Source of the DNA: Chrysaora quinquecirrha
Lineage: Eukaryota > Cnidaria > Scyphozoa > Semaeostomeae > Pelagiidae
NCBI GenBank assembly: GCA_014526335.1
Contig: JACTAT010000006.1
Span: 5,182,415 to 5,246,414, forward strand
Length of the DNA stretch: 64,000 bases
Direction: 5' to 3'
The notes under the pieces were generated by a model. The model was given only the letters and a program-made list of their open reading frames with translations, made no database searches and was not told the DNA's origin. The stretch's first letter is position 1. Every line of letters begins with the position of its first letter. The position numbers were made by a program, and so were the translations under genes. Positions 31,479 through 43,800 of the stretch are shown in pieces.

Positions 31479-32927
31479 TTATCGATTAAAACGTCTAAAA
31501 GGAAGCTTATTGTTATTTTCCTGTTCCATCGTAAATTTTATATTAGGATGTTGTTGATTAATGTAGTTAAAGAAATTAAGGGCATCATCTTTATTTTTAA
31601 ACAAACAAAAAGTATCGTCAACATAGCGACGGTAAAATAAAACCGGAGAAGCGTTAAATTGTTCTAACCAAATCTTCTCATGGTGTCCCATAAAGAGATT
31701 GGCAAGGACAGGAGCAAGCGGCGAACCCATGCTTACACCATCGACCTGGTCATAATAATTACCATTAAATAAGAAATGGGTTTGAGATGTGGCAAAATTT
31801 AACAGTTTTTTAAGGTCATCTTCGTTTAGTTTAAGTTCAGGATTACCAGTTTTAATGTAACGTACCGCTAAATCAATAGACTCATTTAAAGGGATGTTAG
31901 TAAAAAGACTTTCAACATCAAAGGAAACCATAAATTTACCAGAAGTGTTTAAGTTGTTAAGTTCATTAACAAAAGAAAAAGTATCCCTAGCACAAAAATC
32001 GTTAGGTGTCTAACAGAGAACACAAATACTTAGCAAGACTGTAGTTGAAAGTTCCTATAGATGAGACTATTGGGCGAAAAGGAGGTGGAGAGTTGGGAAG
32101 CCTTGTGCATCTTGGGGAGCCCGTAGATCCTAGCAGGTTGCGAGCCCGATGGATAAATCTTACTATAAGTATCAGCATCTATAACCTTTTTATTCTTAAG
32201 GGATCTAAGAAAACGCTGTAGTCTACCCTCTCTAGCTAAAGTGGGATCTTGTTCAAGCCTATTGAATTTACTACTATCAGATATTAAGTTAAGAATACAA
32301 TTATTATATATCAGTCTGTCCAAAATAACAACTCCGTTACCTTTGTCTGGCTTAAGAATAACTATCTTTGTTCTTCTTCAGTTTCTTTAGGGTTTTCAAC
32401 TTCTTTAGGTCGTTTGCAGATGGCCGGTGTGACGAGATGTAAGTTTTCGCCAAATAAGACAGATCGGTTTTCAGTTTTGAAATCTGACTTTGGTTGATGA
32501 TGTTGTTGACCATGGCGGTGGTAATTAACTCAAAGCAGGCATGAACATCCGAAGTGTTGATCTTAGGGGGACAGATTGAATGAGTTAGGCCATCTTTCAG
32601 TACATCCAACTCCTCCGTTGAGAGATTGAAAGAAGAAAGGTTGGTAACCGTTTCAGACGATTCGAAAGGCAAGACCTTGTTCTTCGTTAAATTCTTTATT
32701 TTCTTTTCGTGGATCTTGATGACTTTCTTAACTTCATTCTCAATGTTCTTATTCAAAGCTTTCGTTAATAGGTAGAAATCCAATCCATTTATGACATTCT
32801 TAATGAAATCTGACTGCTTCTTCTTTTCTTGTTGGAATCTTTTCAGTTCTTTATTTCGCTTTGTGATTGCACTCTTCAATAATCTTTTCCTAATCGCTGT
32901 TACATCTTTACGATTGGTGTTTGGCAA
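31479..32927 (-). pseudogene. Penelope-like reverse transcriptase, broken into several frames
   Basis: The N-terminal part (32927-32352) is a lysine-rich coiled region. The next frame (32323-32030) carries the fingers with the class-typical GLPKMHK motif. The frame at 31931-31479 has FDVESLFTNIPL, GVSMGSPLAPVLANLFM and the catalytic YVDDTF. These segments are in order and collinear, but frames change between them and stops interrupt the link to the endonuclease. The reverse transcriptase would copy element RNA at a nicked target. Confidence 0.88.
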
Positions 32928-33128
32928 ATCAAACGAGATAAATTTCGGAAGACATTGAACCTTTTACAGTTCGTTAAAAATTTAAATCCAGTTGAGCTTT
33001 TCGTTCTTTGATGGAGAGCTTCTCCAATTTCCGAAAATCGCTGATATGCAATTTTCCTGTATACTTGATTGAAATGTCGTGTATAATATTTCCAAAACTT
33101 CGAGAATTCAATAACCATGATAGAAATT

Positions 33129-33775
33129 TCACAAAAAAGACGACGATTTTTAAATTGCAAGACATGTTTCGAACATACTATGTTCATCTTCAGTTACATC
33201 ATGAATGAAGCGAATTAAGTAAATACAAGAACTAAATAAAGCTATAATATATTGCATAACCTAATAACACACGTGAGGTAAACAATTAAATCGGTAACTA
33301 TAAAGGTAAATAAAATGTACAATCGGGAATAAGTAAATAGAAATGAAAAGAATAAAGTTAATTAAAAGAAAGATGCAAGTTATAATGAAAAAGCTGTTTG
33401 TTAAGCGTAGGTTTGTCCCAAGAGATGTGAAGCGCTTCCTTGATCTTAAGGGTGAAAGAGCTGTTAGCGCTGTCCAGAATGGAAAACTATCCTCAGAGCA
33501 AAGAGGGCGACAAGAAGGCGATTCGTTTAAATGTTTAAAAATATGAGAGTTTTGTCCGTGATCAAATGCTCTCGAATTCGTGTTGAAAGATGTCGAGAGG
33601 TTTCCCCGACATAAATAGACAACACGGGCCCGAAAGCACCTTCTTTAACCCCGAACATAGAACGTAATTTAAAAGAATTAAAAACAAGTTTAATGTTTAT
33701 ATCTTTCGTCACTTAATTTTACGCTGAGTTACAACCGAGAATACCAATGTATGGAAGTTTATAATAACAAACAGA
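33129..33775 (-). mobile_element. Tandem partial copy (terminal repeat) of the Penelope-like element
   Basis: The sequence matches 30471-31170 in the same orientation but carries several internal deletions: about 30 bp before the endonuclease knuckle, about 10 bp near 33640 and others near 33705. It has its own hammerhead motif (33156-33198). Confidence 0.85.
33156..33198 (-). ncRNA. Hammerhead ribozyme motif, copy B
   Basis: This copy is identical in core and stems to the motif at 30497-30539 and lies in the tandem terminal copy. Two same-strand ribozymes bracket the retroelement body (33156 to 30539), as expected if they cut a read-through transcript into unit length. Confidence 0.85.
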
Positions 33776-33807
33776 TAATAACTGACTGTTATCAGCATCC
33801 CCAATAA

Positions 33808-34824
33808 CCTCAGTTTACCGTAAAAATACTTACACTGGTTTGCTCACTAACTTTTTAGTTTCACTTCATTTTCATATAAAATAGGCTTAATTAGTACTCT
33901 TGTCGATAGGGCTTATAAAATAAATAACAGCTGGCTTGGTTTTGATAACGACATTAAACAACTAACCTTGATTTTAAATAAAATCTTTACCCTACTTATC
34001 TCATTAACAACGTTATCCGTAATTATTTAAATAAAGTCAGATCCCCACCCCATGTCGATAACCACAACGTAAATGGAAATGAAAATAATCGTGTTTGTTA
34101 TTATAAACTTCCATACATTGGTAGATTCTCGGTTGTAACTCAGCGTAAAATTAAGTACTTGACTAAAAAATATTGTAAAGATATAAACATTAAACTTGTT
34201 TTTAATTCTTTTAAATTACGTTCTATGTTCGGGGTTAAAGATTCTGTGCCCAGGTGCTTTCGGGCCCGTGTTGTCTACAAATTTCTCTGTGGCGGATGTT
34301 CCGCATCTTATGTCGGGGAAACCTCTCGACATCTTTCAACACGAATTCGAGAGCATTTGATCACGGACAAAACTCTCATATTTTTAAACATTTAAACGAA
34401 TCGCCTTCTTGTCGCCCTCTTTGCTCTGAGGATAGTTTTTCCATTCTGGACAGCGCTAACAGCTCTTTCACCCTTAAGATCAAGGAAGCGCTTCACATCT
34501 CTTGGGACAAACCTACGCTTAACAAACAGCTTTTTCATTATAACTTGCATCTTTCTTTTAATTAACTTTATTCTTTTCATTTCTATTTACTTACGATTGT
34601 ACATTTTATTTACCTTTATAGTTACCGATTTAATTGTTTACCTCACGTGTGTTATTAGGTTATGCAAAATATTATAGCTTTATTTAGTTCTTGTATTTAC
34701 TTAATTCGCTTCATTCATGATGTAACTGAAGATGAACATAGTATGTTCGAAACATGTCTTGCAATTTAAAAATCGTCGTCTTTTTTGTGAAATTTCTATC
34801 ATGGTTATTGAATTCTCGAAGTTT
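33808..34824 (+). mobile_element. Inverted partial copy of the Penelope-like element
   Basis: The sequence is the reverse complement of about 31466-30471 and nearly identical to it. It includes most of the endonuclease frame (34159-34565), interrupted by a one-base difference in an A run near 34371, and a hammerhead motif at 34721-34763. The junction with the tandem copy is at about 33776-33807. Confidence 0.87.
34721..34763 (+). ncRNA. Hammerhead ribozyme motif, copy C (inverted)
   Basis: Plus strand: TGTAA 34721-34725, CTGAAGA 34726-34732, stem II 34734-34748, GAAA 34749-34752, cleavage expected after C34758, TTGCA 34759-34763. It is on the opposite strand to the other two because the terminal copy is inverted. 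Confidence 0.85.
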
Positions 34825-34836
34825 TGAATGACATTC
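34825..34836. repeat. Right target-site duplication of the Penelope-like element
   Basis: This is the exact partner of 30459-30470. It shows that the body, the tandem copy and the inverted copy entered as one insertion. Confidence 0.85.
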
Positions 34837-34849
34837 AAATTTAAGTTGT

Positions 34850-35250
34850 CACTGCATTGCCATTGTTGCGTTATTGTCACCTTCCATTGCCATGACCATT
34901 GCTAGTGTCCTTGTTTCTGCATTTTCATCGTCATCGTCACAATAACTTCATTGTCATTGTCATTGCCACTGCATTGTCATTGTCATCGTCACTTTCACTG
35001 CATTTTCATTGTCATTGCCATTGCCACTGCCAATGTTCTTGTTTCTGCATTGTCATTGTCATTGTCACTGCATTGTGTCAGTCATCGTCATTATAACTTG
35101 ATTGTCATTGTCATTGCATTGTCATTTCCATCGTCACTTTCACTGCATTGTCACTGTCATTGTCATGACCATTGTCATTGTCCTTGCTACTGCATTGTCT
35201 GTCTCGTTTTAATTGCCATTGCATTATCATTTTTCCTTTTCACTGCCTGG
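34850..35250. repeat. Imperfect CATTGT/CATCGTCA low-complexity tract
   Basis: About 400 bp of interrupted hexamer and trinucleotide repeats based on CATTGTCATTGC. The open frames across it are made only of His/Ser/Leu/Cys repeats and are not genes. Confidence 0.85.
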
Positions 35251-35375
35251 CTTAAACAGGAGACATGTCACGTGCTACTTGCCTCCTCGATGTTTCCCTG
35301 TTTATCCACCTAGGAAACTTTGAAGCGCGCGATAAATTTGTAGTGAGAGACACGCAAATGTTTCTAGGAGATAAA
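35246..35375. mobile_element. Partial MITE of the CTGGCTAAACT group
   Basis: It shares GGAGACATGTC, the GAGAGACACGCAAATGTTTCT block and GGAGATAA with 1405-1683, but the right half is missing. Confidence 0.65.
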
Positions 35376-35850
35376 AGTTATCTAGTCCTAGTTACCTAGT
35401 GTAGTAGGCTACTTACCTAGTCTTAAAATGCTCGGGTGCACCGACTGCTCAAGGCAGTAGTAGTAGTTACCTAGTGTTGTCTTGTAGCAGTGTCCACCAC
35501 CTAGTGTCCTAGGTTGGACCAGCTGCTCTAGGCAGTTATAACCTAGTGTTGTCTTGTAACAGAGTCTGTCAGAAAGTAGAAATCACTTAGTCTTCGGGTG
35601 GACCAACTGCTCAAGGCAGTAGTTACCTAGTGTTGTCTTGTAGCAGTGTCCATCACAGTGTCCGTCAGAAAGTAGAAATCACTTAGTGTCGTCGGGTGGA
35701 CCAACTGCTCAAGTTGTCTTGTAGAAGAGCTGTCAGAAAGTAGAAATCACTTAGTCTTCGTGTGGATCAACTGCTCAAAGCAGTAGTTACCTAGTGTTGT
35801 CTTATAGCAGTGTTTGTCACCTAGTGTCCTCGGGTGGATCAGCTGCTCAA
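35374..35850. repeat. Tandem repeat with ACCTAGTGTTGTCTTGTAGC units
   Basis: Five to six irregular units each contain a TTACCTAGTGTTGTCTT segment, a CAGTGTCC segment and a GGACCAACTGCTCAAGG segment, with partial deletions between units. Confidence 0.8.
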
Positions 35851-36529
35851 AGCCCCTGGGGAAGTTTTGAGGGTGTTTGCGAGCTAGAATATCCCTGATT
35901 GTTGCCATTCTTCCGACAGGTGTGAATCAAGTTTCTATCAGCGTTATTAGTATATTACAGAATTTCCGCACGTAGATAGATGTTTTTTTTATTTTGAACT
36001 TGCACAAACCAAAAGCAATAGCATTCTGTATAAATAATATATCATTTTCGTCTGGTGCTGCTAATGTCTTAAGAAGTGTTTGTGATTACTGTGAACAACC
36101 TTGGCAATTTCTTTTACCCAATGACCTCCAAGAAACTATTGTTTTCGAATTTTCGTCTGGTGGTCAGTAAGCAGAAAACTAGACATGATCTAGTGGTGTC
36201 TGCCCGCGTTGGACAGTTTATTGTTTTGTAGAATGAAGAAAGCGGACGGTTACTAAAGGTAAGCGATCACTATTTTATCTTTGTACGCTATTTGTCATTT
36301 AACAACAATAATAGCGATGATAATAATTAAATTAATATATATTTAAATATTTATTTAATCATTGAATATTCAATATCATACAGGGTAAATCCTTTCAATG
36401 TCAAACGGCATTTTTATCAATAAGGGTCAATAAGGGTAATTTTTATCACTGGTATCAAAAAATTATCGATAATTTCAATAATTACTTGATTAATCTAATA
36501 AAATTGAATACTAACACTGATAGATATTA

Positions 36530-36917
36530 GATAAAGTACCTAGCTGAAGGCCTAGTTTCCAAAGTCCCTTATTTTTGGACTTCTTTTGGATACATTGTAG
36601 TACCAAAAGGTCCTTAATAGTTCGTTAATTTTAAATACATATTTAGTGCCATGACTATTATAAAGAGACACACGTTTGCGAGGAAAGCTGGAAACTAGCT
36701 AAGGAAACATTTGATAAATGCGTAACAAAGGATTTATGTGAGACCTGACTTCAAATGAAAGAAACTGTTTTCCTAATTCATGATTGTTTGCAGTGATGAA
36801 AATACCCAAACTTTAAAAGTTCCATTATCTTTGGTAGAATAAAAAGTTCTTTGCATTTTGGGTCTTCTGCTAGTAATGTAGGTTCCTTATAAAGCGGTTC
36901 TTTATAAATAAGCGTGT
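36530..36917. mobile_element. TACACGC-group MITE, left end lost
   Basis: The interior matches 9418-9825 (CTTATTTTTGGACTTCTTTT and GGTTCCTTATAAAGCGG), and the right end reads AAATAAGCGTGTA. Confidence 0.7.
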
Positions 36918-37076
36918 AACCGCCACGACTTTGGTTTTTCAGGACTGGAATGCCTTCCTCTCTTTAATCTCAAATGGCCCTGGTACCCAGAGTACTTGCA
37001 AAGAATATACCACGTGTTCTCTCTTTATTCAACCTTCCAAATTTTCTGGATAGAACATAACGGATGGGGGGCAAGC

Positions 37077-37370
37077 TTAAAAGTGATCAGTAAGTTTAGG
37101 CCTAAGCCGCCCACCCTTGAGCTCGTACTTTGGTTGTTGATGTGTAATTTCTCAAAGAGAGGGAGGAATCAAGCAAAGGAGCCCATATTTTCTTCAGTCC
37201 CAGAATCAGATTATACAGGAGAGCAAGCTTAAAAGAGATCTGCAAATTTAGGCCAAAGCCACCAACCCTTGAGCTCGGATTCTCTTTGGTAATTGATGTG
37301 TAAGTTCTCAAAGAAAAGAGAGAGAGGAATCAAGCAAAGGAAACCTTATTTTCAGCCCCTTAAAGACTTG
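37077..37370. repeat. Two-unit tandem duplication
   Basis: The 37077-37205 and 37230-37370 segments share a CTTGAGCTCG core, a TTGATGTGTAA segment and a GAGGAATCAAGCAAAGGA segment. No coding content. Confidence 0.75.
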
Positions 37371-37916
37371 GAGAAATAAGCGCCTTTCTTTGGGGTATAG
37401 CCTTTCAAATATGCGGTTAAATGAAAGAAAATACGCATTTCACAGGTGGAGTCCCTTTAATGTAAAAGAGCAGTTAGTAGCTTTATGATTTTCATTCTCA
37501 ACAAATAACGTTTCAAAGGCTTTGGAGGATATGCATAATTGATGCGAGTCTAGTTCACAATACGGGTGAACAAGACATGCGAATCAACATGAGAGTGCAT
37601 GAAAGATCACCTTAATCGTAAACAGCTAGTAGATCAGGCTACCAAAGTCACCTCTGTAAGAAAACAACCACCAATATTATCAGGCCTTTAACAGGCAACT
37701 AGTTTCAACAGAAAAAATTCAAAACGATTCTGAATGGGTGCCCACATTCAAGTGGCTAATAAACCAGTGCGAGCTTTCCTTAATCTTTCTTTATTTAACA
37801 TAACTCCACTTCGCGTTTTCTTTGCACTACAATTGCTTAGTCTGCTGTGCGAAGGCAAGTAAATGTATGAATAAATGTGTATGACTACGAGTTTTCTTTT
37901 TCCTTTACTATAATAA

Positions 37917-38479
37917 ACTTTACTTTACTTTACTTTACTTTACTTTACTTTACTTTACTTTACTTTACTTTACTTTACTTTACTTTACTTTACTTTACTT
38001 TACTTTACTTTACTTTACTTTTACTTTACTTTACTTTACTTTACTTTACTTTACTTTACTTTACTTTACTTTACTTTACTTTACTTTACTTTACTTTACT
38101 TTACTTTACTTTACTTTACTTTACTTTACTTTACTTTACTTTACTTTACTTTACTTTACTTTACTTTACTTTACTTTTACTTTACTTTACTTTACTTTAC
38201 TTTACTTTACTTTTACTTTACTTTACTTTACTTTACTTTACTTTTACTTTACTTTACTTTACTTTTTACTTTACTTTACTTTACTTTACTTTACTTTACT
38301 TTACTTTACTTTACTTTACTTTACTTTACTTTACTTTACTTTACTTTACTTTACTTTACTTTACTTTACTTTACTTTACTTTACTTTACTTTACTTTACT
38401 TTACTTTACTTTACTTTACTTTACTTTACTTTACTTTACTTTACTTTACTTTACTTTACTTTACTTTACTTTACTTTAC
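37917..38479. repeat. (TTTAC)n microsatellite, about 560 bp
   Basis: An almost pure pentamer array with a handful of one- or two-base phase slips. Because 5 is not a multiple of 3, one frame reads as a long FTLLY repeat; that 216-residue open frame is an artefact. It ends less than 100 bp upstream of the first coding exon of the large secreted gene. Confidence 0.97.
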
Positions 38480-38571
38480 ATAATTATTCTTTATTTTAGT
38501 TTAGTTTACTTCTTTATCTACCTCTAACAATGTCATTTTTTCTATCCAGGTCGTTTACCAAAGACGTAACC

Positions 38572-40847
38572 ATGTCTAAAATAGCAGAGGTTGCTATCCT
38601 CGTTTTGATTCAGGCTGCTTGCTTTGCAAGTATATATGGTGCAAGAACTGGCAAACATGAAAAAGATCTGCAGGTACACAAACTATTTGTGCTTCACCAT
38701 TCTTTTAATTTCACTTGCAAACAAGGAAATGCATTTGTGCGAAAGAAATATGCAATAAAGTCTCGTGTAGACAAACTTTTGCAACTATATTTAAGTTCGG
38801 TTTTCAACACTGTTTTGTGAAAAAATGAAAAATTTGCCTCTTTCTTTAACTAAACGTGTGGACACTTTAAGTTCGAGTTCGTTTCACAATTTGCGTATCT
38901 TATTATTATTATCTTGGAAGATAAATAGTTTCTAATTGTTAATTGAGTTTGAATTAATCATAGCTTTGAGCAAGATTTTGACTCTTTTATTTGTTTCTTA
39001 TAATGTTCAATAACTGTGGTAGCTTATAGCCAAAAATTATAGTATTGTATTCACTGTTCCCCAAGGCTCATTCCTAACCCCTTTATTCAACAAATAGATT
39101 CACATTTCAGCACAATGTTTTTAGCATTTCTTAACGAAAAGAATCTTGTTTTATAGATTATCCATCGTTCAATGATTTGTTGGACAGTGGTGGCGAAAGC
39201 CTTTCCATCCAAAACACGGACTGCGTTTTCAGTAAAAGCGTAGAAGACTGTGAAACAATATACACGAAGAGCTCTGGTCAATGTCCTTTCAAACAGATCC
39301 TCTTACAGCTTTTTCCTGGGCTCTCTCTAAGCACCATCACAAAGCAATTCCTGCCAGAAGAGAAGTTTCTAGTTGAGGTTTTCGCAATTGTTAAATGCAA
39401 TAATGACAGGAAGGAGACGGTTCGTTTTGACACTGTCGCGATTGAATCTTTGGAAGTGGCACCAAGGCATTTAACATTAGCTGCAGCAAGTAAGCTGAAT
39501 GTTTACTGGGGCTATAAGGAAGATATCACGCTTGAAAAAATCAGTGTTAACCTCAACGGACATACCTCAGTAGGTAAGCCATTATATTTGTACGTATATG
39601 CTATGTTTGATGATGGTATATTTGTCATGAATGGCGAACACTTGGATATATTTTTCACCAAGTGGAGTGGCATACCACAACAGATGAGATTCGAATCTGA
39701 ATTGCATGTCCAAAGAGCCAATGAAGTTCCCACTGAGCTAAAGAGCTCAATGAAATCGCCGAGTAACGGTATAATAACGATAACGCTAGCCGAGTAACTT
39801 TGTTTGATGCTTTTCATACTCAAAGTTCCTTTACACGCTTTAGACCTCCTCTATTGCTTTATTGATGGATAGATTGATAGTCACGTACACTTACCATCTT
39901 TTGCATATGGGGTGTGTGTATGCAGTGTGCTAAGCACAGGGCCAGGAGCAGAAAGCAGATCTAAACGATGTCATTTCCCCAGTTCCTCCTGTCACAGTAA
40001 CAACACCTTGTGGTTCCTTTTGCCTTTCGCTTGGAATTATAGAGAGCTGGCGACAGTCCTCACTCTTCATAGCGAGTTTGGCCATGGTGGGAATCGAGAC
40101 CACAATCATAAATTGCCTGTCAGACTCGCTCACCACTTGGTCATTTTCACTAAACTGACCTAAGCTTCCAAACTCACTGACTTTCTAACCTTTATAGGCA
40201 GCAACACTGCAGTGCCAATAAAATTCAGAAAGAAGCCAGGTCATGAAGACTATGCTATTAAGATGGAAATGGCATCACTGAATGTAAACAACTTTCTTGA
40301 TAAATTTGGCATTGACACGGCTACTATGATCAATGATGACATGCAGTTTGAAAGGAATATGCTTGGCTTGACATCTCTGCACATACAAAATCCAGAAATC
40401 AAAGGAATCTTCTCAGCCGGTGATGGTTATGAATTGACTGCAACTGGAACAATTGGTGCACCAGAGCTGCCCAGCGATGCTGCTAAATTCTACGTATTGG
40501 TTCAGGATTTCAAGAAAAGTGCCACAGAAGAAGGAGAAGTTGAGCCAGGATTCAAGAAACCAATTGGTGGAGTATTTGCCCTGTATAAAAGAAGTGAAGC
40601 TGACGTCACTGACGCTGTAATGTCTCTGACAGGTCTATCAGTCCCAGAGTTGAATATTTTCAGAAGGGTACAAGAGTTGGCTATTACAGTTGCAACTGAC
40701 AACATTGTGTTCATCAACTATCCTAAGCTCAATGAGCTGAGTTCAAAGTTTGTCCCTGCAAAAGGGCTGAATTTTATGGATAAAGGACTAAGCATAATGC
40801 ACTACACTGAAAATTCAAATACTGATATCAAGAACGAGGAAGGCCAG
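38572..40847 (+). CDS. Large secreted gene, exons 1-3: signal peptide and first beta-rich region
   Basis: Exon 1 follows a good acceptor (TCTATCCAG, 38541-38549), so there should be an upstream noncoding exon. Exon 2 starts after TTTTATAG at 39156, in phase with donor ATG|GTGCAA at 38638. It contains three Cys near its start (TDCVF, VEDCET, GQCPFK). Exon 3 (217 residues) holds a segment with LTGLSVPELNIFRRVQELAI, followed by a VATDNIVFINYP strand. These look like repeat-type beta sheets but match no family I can name. Confidence 0.8.
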
Positions 40848-43800
40848 GTAAGGGCTGAACACTGTTTTTCGTTTCTGAATTGAGGCTTTCACAATAGACG
40901 GCGGTTTTTTCTGACACATTTATACCATTTGATGTAAAACGCTCAAATAAAAAAGCAAAGAGCACGTATATAATTCTTTAGTAGGTTAGAAATTTCTCGT
41001 TGTGGCCCGCTTTTTCAACTTGGTTTCAGTCTTAGGCCCTGGCGAAACGATCAAACAATGTTGGTCAAACATTTGAAACTTTGCTTTACAAGCAATGTTT
41101 TACCGTTTGGCTACATCGCCATTGCTTGAGAAGGAGAATTCCCTCAGCAGTGTTTTTGAAAACTTCAAATTGACGAACAACGCTGTGATGTGGCCAATCG
41201 GTGAAACATTATGTTTCACAAGCAAATTTGAAATGTTTGACAAACAATGTTTGGTAGTTTGGACAGGGCACAAGACAAGAAACATTCATTAAGCGATTTT
41301 TTTTAAGAACATTGAAATTGACGAGCTTGTGACGTGGGCCTACGGTCAAAAATATTTTTGACAAGCGAATCTCAAATGTTTGACAAACAATGTTTGGTAG
41401 TTTGGACAGGGCACAAGACAAGAAGCATTCATTCAGTGATGTTTTAGAAGAACATTCAAATTGACGAGCTGTCTTGTGACGTGGACCTACGGTCAAAAAT
41501 TTTGCTGGACAAGCGAATCTCAAATGTCTGACAAACAATGATTCGTCGTTTGGCCAAGGTCTTAGCCTTTTCTTCATTGTTTTTTAGACTAAAGAAAATA
41601 TCTTGTTCCGTGGTGAGGTGACAAAAGACAAGATATCTTGGACAACACCAGAAGTTGTAGAAACAACGATGCAGCAAGTTGCTAGCATGGCATTTCCCCA
41701 GAAAACACTGAGCGATGTTGCAATAGATGCAAGTACCAAAGTGCGATACGAATCCATAGATTTCGTACGAGAATCAAAAGGCATCAATGTGAATTTCAAT
41801 TTGACAGAGGTTGTAGCTGTATTGGAGAATAATTTGGTCAGTCTTCTGAATGCTACAATTAGCTTGACTTCGGTACAAGGCTCAGATGGTGATTATGATG
41901 ATTGGTTATTGAAAGGCAAAGGACGTGAAGTCATCTTAGGTACGAATGTGGAATTACATTATAATTCTGATAACTCAAGCCCGAAGCTTGACTCTCGCTT
42001 GATTTCTTTATAGGAGCCTCTAGTCAACTCGAATCCCCAAAATTCAACGTTCGTCATCTAGAACATACTTTTATTTCCATTCCCTCATTATCTTCCCTTG
42101 ACTTGAAACTTTTTCTAGGTCAAGGGGAAATGAAACAAGATCTTACTTAACTAATATTTTGCTGTTACCAAATATTTGCTCTCCCGTAATGTTTGGACAA
42201 CAAAGAACTGGTGTATAGTCCTTCTGAATCCCCAAGACTGAACCTTTTACTTGTTATCTTTACCGTAAAATAACTTGTAAACTCGCTATAACTCGACGTT
42301 CGAAGATCGTGGAAAGGAGCATCTTTGAAAATAACTTGAACGTTGATCGTTTCTTGAACCGTTTCGTTGATGATAATGATCAACTATGATCAACCATGAT
42401 TATACTGTGCCGCAGTGTCTTTCCTGTCTTGATATTTATATCACCTCTGGAGCACAGTGATATTAAAGATGAATAGCGGAGCGTTTTATACCGGACTGAG
42501 TCATCATAGTGTAAGTGGAAGCCCTGTTCGGTACAGAATTCGAGACATGACGATGCATGCTGGCATCTTGTAACTGGGGCAGAGAGTGCGATCCTTAGCC
42601 CATTGCGAGCATTTATAAACTATCTGCGACTGTCGCAAACTATTCTTGTCTTTGTTTCTAATTCAACCTCAAGACACACCTAATCTATCTTTAGTCACAA
42701 TACCCTTTAAGTAATAACGAAACTAATCAAGTAGCTGATTATCCACCACAGTACGCTGAAACTACCACCACAATACGCAAAAAGAATCACCACAGTAATG
42801 ATTACCCAGCCCCGAAGTGATTATAGATTCGCTTAGCGTGTATACATAAAAGCCATTTTCTGAGGATTATAAAGAAGAGCGTAACATTTAACTCACCGCA
42901 TTATTTCTCTAGATGAACTCGTCGATATTACAGTGGAGCAGACCTCCTCAAGGACGTATGTTAGAGCTGATGCCAACATATTTAACATGCAAACACTGCG
43001 GAACAGAACAAAAGCAAGCTATTTTACAGATGAGTATGCAGAGAAATTCCCATATGCTCTGGACTTTCCACTCCAGGAAATGCGTTACGAGGCAGCATTT
43101 GAACGACGTGATATTCTAAGGTAAATTAAAATATTTACCAAATTAATCACCAAATCAAACTTACTAAATAATTTAGTGACAAATATTTTTCATAGGAAAA
43201 TCTTTTATAAGAAACCCAGACTTGTGAATGGCGAAAAAAATTAAGAAACCCTAGTACTGGAAAATCTTTACCCAAAAAATTTCCACCTTCATGTTTCGGC
43301 TGAAGTAAAGCATTTTAGCTGCAATAAAGCAAAATGGAAGGCAAAAGCCTTCAAAAACGATCCGATACATTGGGTAGAGCATCAGTCAGATAAAAATGTC
43401 GCAAAATATGGATATCTAAGATTAAGGAAGTTTTGGCACTATGGGCACATTTTCTAGTTCTGATTACAGAATACGTGCAAACGTTTATACGAACAATCAA
43501 ATCACATCCCTTATACTTGCAGATATCATCATCCAATTTAGCATACATATCTCCCGCTGCCATCTTTGCAATGCATGCATAAAGCAATGTTAGCGAAACC
43601 AATTTCACTCTCACTCCGCTAAGATCTCGGGTGAGTCAAGTGCGATGCGCTGTATGTAAGGGGCTAAGGGCTGTAAGATCTCGGGAGAGTATCAAGAAGT
43701 GTGGCCAAGTGATTAAGGCGTTCGGCTCACGATCGCAAGATTGTGGGTTCGAATCTCGTCGTGGCCACTTTCCACAAGCCTACAGCCAACTCAACTGTCC

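Larger units (their letters stand above)
30471..34824 (-). mobile_element. Composite Penelope-like retroelement insertion
   Basis: The 4.35-kb insertion is bounded by a perfect 12-bp direct repeat, TGAATGACATTC, at 30459-30470 and 34825-34836. Inside, the main body (30471-33128, minus orientation) encodes a reverse transcriptase with the GLPKMHK and YVDD motifs and a C-terminal GIY-YIG endonuclease, the defining pair of Penelope-like elements. It is preceded on the minus strand by a partial tandem copy (33775-33129) and an inverted partial copy (33808-34824, plus orientation). Tandem and inverted terminal copies are a known habit of this class. The coding frames are broken in several places, so this copy is dead. 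Confidence 0.9.
34837..37916. other. Repeat-rich spacer without a recognised gene
   Basis: It contains a CATTGTCATTGC-type low-complexity tract (about 34850-35250), a partial MITE, a tandem repeat at about 35374-35850, a MITE of the TACACGC group (36530-36917) and a 150-bp tandem duplication (about 37077-37370). Upstream noncoding exons of the large secreted gene may lie here, but none can be identified. Confidence 0.5.

Noticed and set aside
34899..35313. His/Ser/Cys-repeat frames of 65 and 120 residues
   Set aside because: They are translations of the CATTGT low-complexity tract.
37877..38527. 216-residue open frame of FTLLY repeats
   Set aside because: It is the translation of a (TTTAC)n microsatellite.
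38639..38820. Continuation of the signal-peptide frame to the stop at 38818-38820
   Set aside because: The chain of 17 downstream in-phase exons shows that this is intron; a donor at 38638 (or 38673) ends the exon.
43701..43769. Functional tRNA gene
   Set aside because: The acceptor ends pair and the boxes are good, but the T and anticodon stems pair poorly and a SINE body with a tail follows.
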